Both the position numbers and the translations under genes were made by a program. From Planctomycetota bacterium (GTDB lineage Bacteria > Planctomycetota > SKW154): 6,109 nt of DNA. Location of the stretch: NCBI GenBank assembly GCA_026418755.1, contig JAOAAR010000119.1, positions 1 to 6,109 on the forward strand, in the 5' to 3' direction. How positions within the stretch are numbered: the stretch's first letter is position 1; every line of letters starts with the position of its first letter. Under the pieces are notes generated by a model. It saw nothing but the letters and a program-made list of their open reading frames with translations, made no database searches and had not been told where the DNA came from. This document shows positions 6,036 through 6,109 of this stretch, piece after piece.

Positions 6036-6066
6036 GTTTAAAGTTTTTACCAGAAGGAGTGCGATT
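6036..6066 (+). promoter_or_regulatory. Short leader and ribosome binding site of the gene after atpC
   Basis: The 31 bases between atpC and the next ATG hold AAGGAG at 6054-6059, 7 bases before ATG 6067. I see no hairpin followed by a T run, so transcription probably continues from the atp genes into the next gene. Confidence 0.6.
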
Positions 6067-6109
6067 ATGGATGCAACCCATAAAGAAGCGTTGACCGCCT
6101 TTAAAAGAG
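6067..6109 (+). CDS. Start of an unrecognised gene (partial, 14 codons)
   Basis: An open reading frame begins at ATG 6067 behind a well-placed AAGGAG and runs off the window end, encoding Met-Asp-Ala-Thr-His-Lys-Glu-Ala-Leu-Thr-Ala-Phe-Lys-Arg. The start is polar and helix-prone, with no signal peptide or membrane segment in what is visible. It is too short to assign a family. Its 31-base distance from atpC and shared strand suggest it belongs to the same transcript, but a link to ATP synthase is not shown. Confidence 0.55.
   Translation, partial: MDATHKEALTAFKR

Noticed and set aside
6036..6066. Terminator after atpC
   Set aside because: There are T-rich stretches but no inverted repeat in front of them, and the gap contains the ribosome binding site of the next gene.
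1..6109. A Na+-type 'N-ATPase' operon
   Set aside because: N-ATPase operons begin with beta and epsilon genes and include atpQ and atpR and no delta gene. Here the order is the standard c-b-delta-alpha-gamma-beta-epsilon with delta present.

Overview
The window holds most of one bacterial F1Fo ATP synthase operon, all on the plus strand, in the standard order atpE(3' end)-atpF-atpH-atpA-atpG-atpD-atpC, followed by the first 14 codons of another gene. The atpB (a subunit) gene and the start of atpE would lie upstream, outside the window. Genes are packed tightly: the largest gap inside the operon is 26 bases, atpF/atpH overlap by 11 bases and atpA/atpG by 4 (ATGA). No promoter or terminator is visible, so this reads as the interior of one transcript.

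Layout: 1-102 end of the c subunit, including the ion-binding helix; 129-1205 an unusually long b subunit; 1195-1740 delta; 1751-3277 alpha; 3274-4179 gamma; 4192-5604 beta; 5622-6035 epsilon (5613 is the alternative start); 6067-6109 start of an unrecognised gene with a good ribosome binding site. The catalytic motifs of alpha and beta, the rotor tips of gamma, and the C-terminal motif of delta are intact, so the enzyme should be functional.

Two things stand out. First, the c-subunit fragment carries Val-Ser-Glu-Thr-Thr-Gly-Ile-Tyr, which fits the Na+-binding signature of c rings such as that of Ilyobacter tartaricus. The enzyme is therefore probably Na+-coupled (the other key residue, a Gln in helix 1, is out of view). 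Second, the b subunit is 358 residues, about twice the usual length. A complete canonical b protein (about residues 196-358) is preceded by an extra N-terminal membrane anchor and about 165 residues that should lie outside the cytoplasmic membrane. I recognise no family for this domain. An in-frame GTG with purine-rich sequence just upstream lies exactly where a normal-length b subunit would start, which raises the possibility of two b forms from one gene.

Organism: a bacterium, from the F-type operon and Shine-Dalgarno signals. Base composition is near balanced with frequent AGA, ATA and GAG codons. The Na+ signature points to an anaerobe or an organism using sodium bioenergetics (Firmicutes, Fusobacteria, Thermotogae-like or candidate-phylum lineages are all possible). 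The phylum cannot be fixed from the sequence alone.
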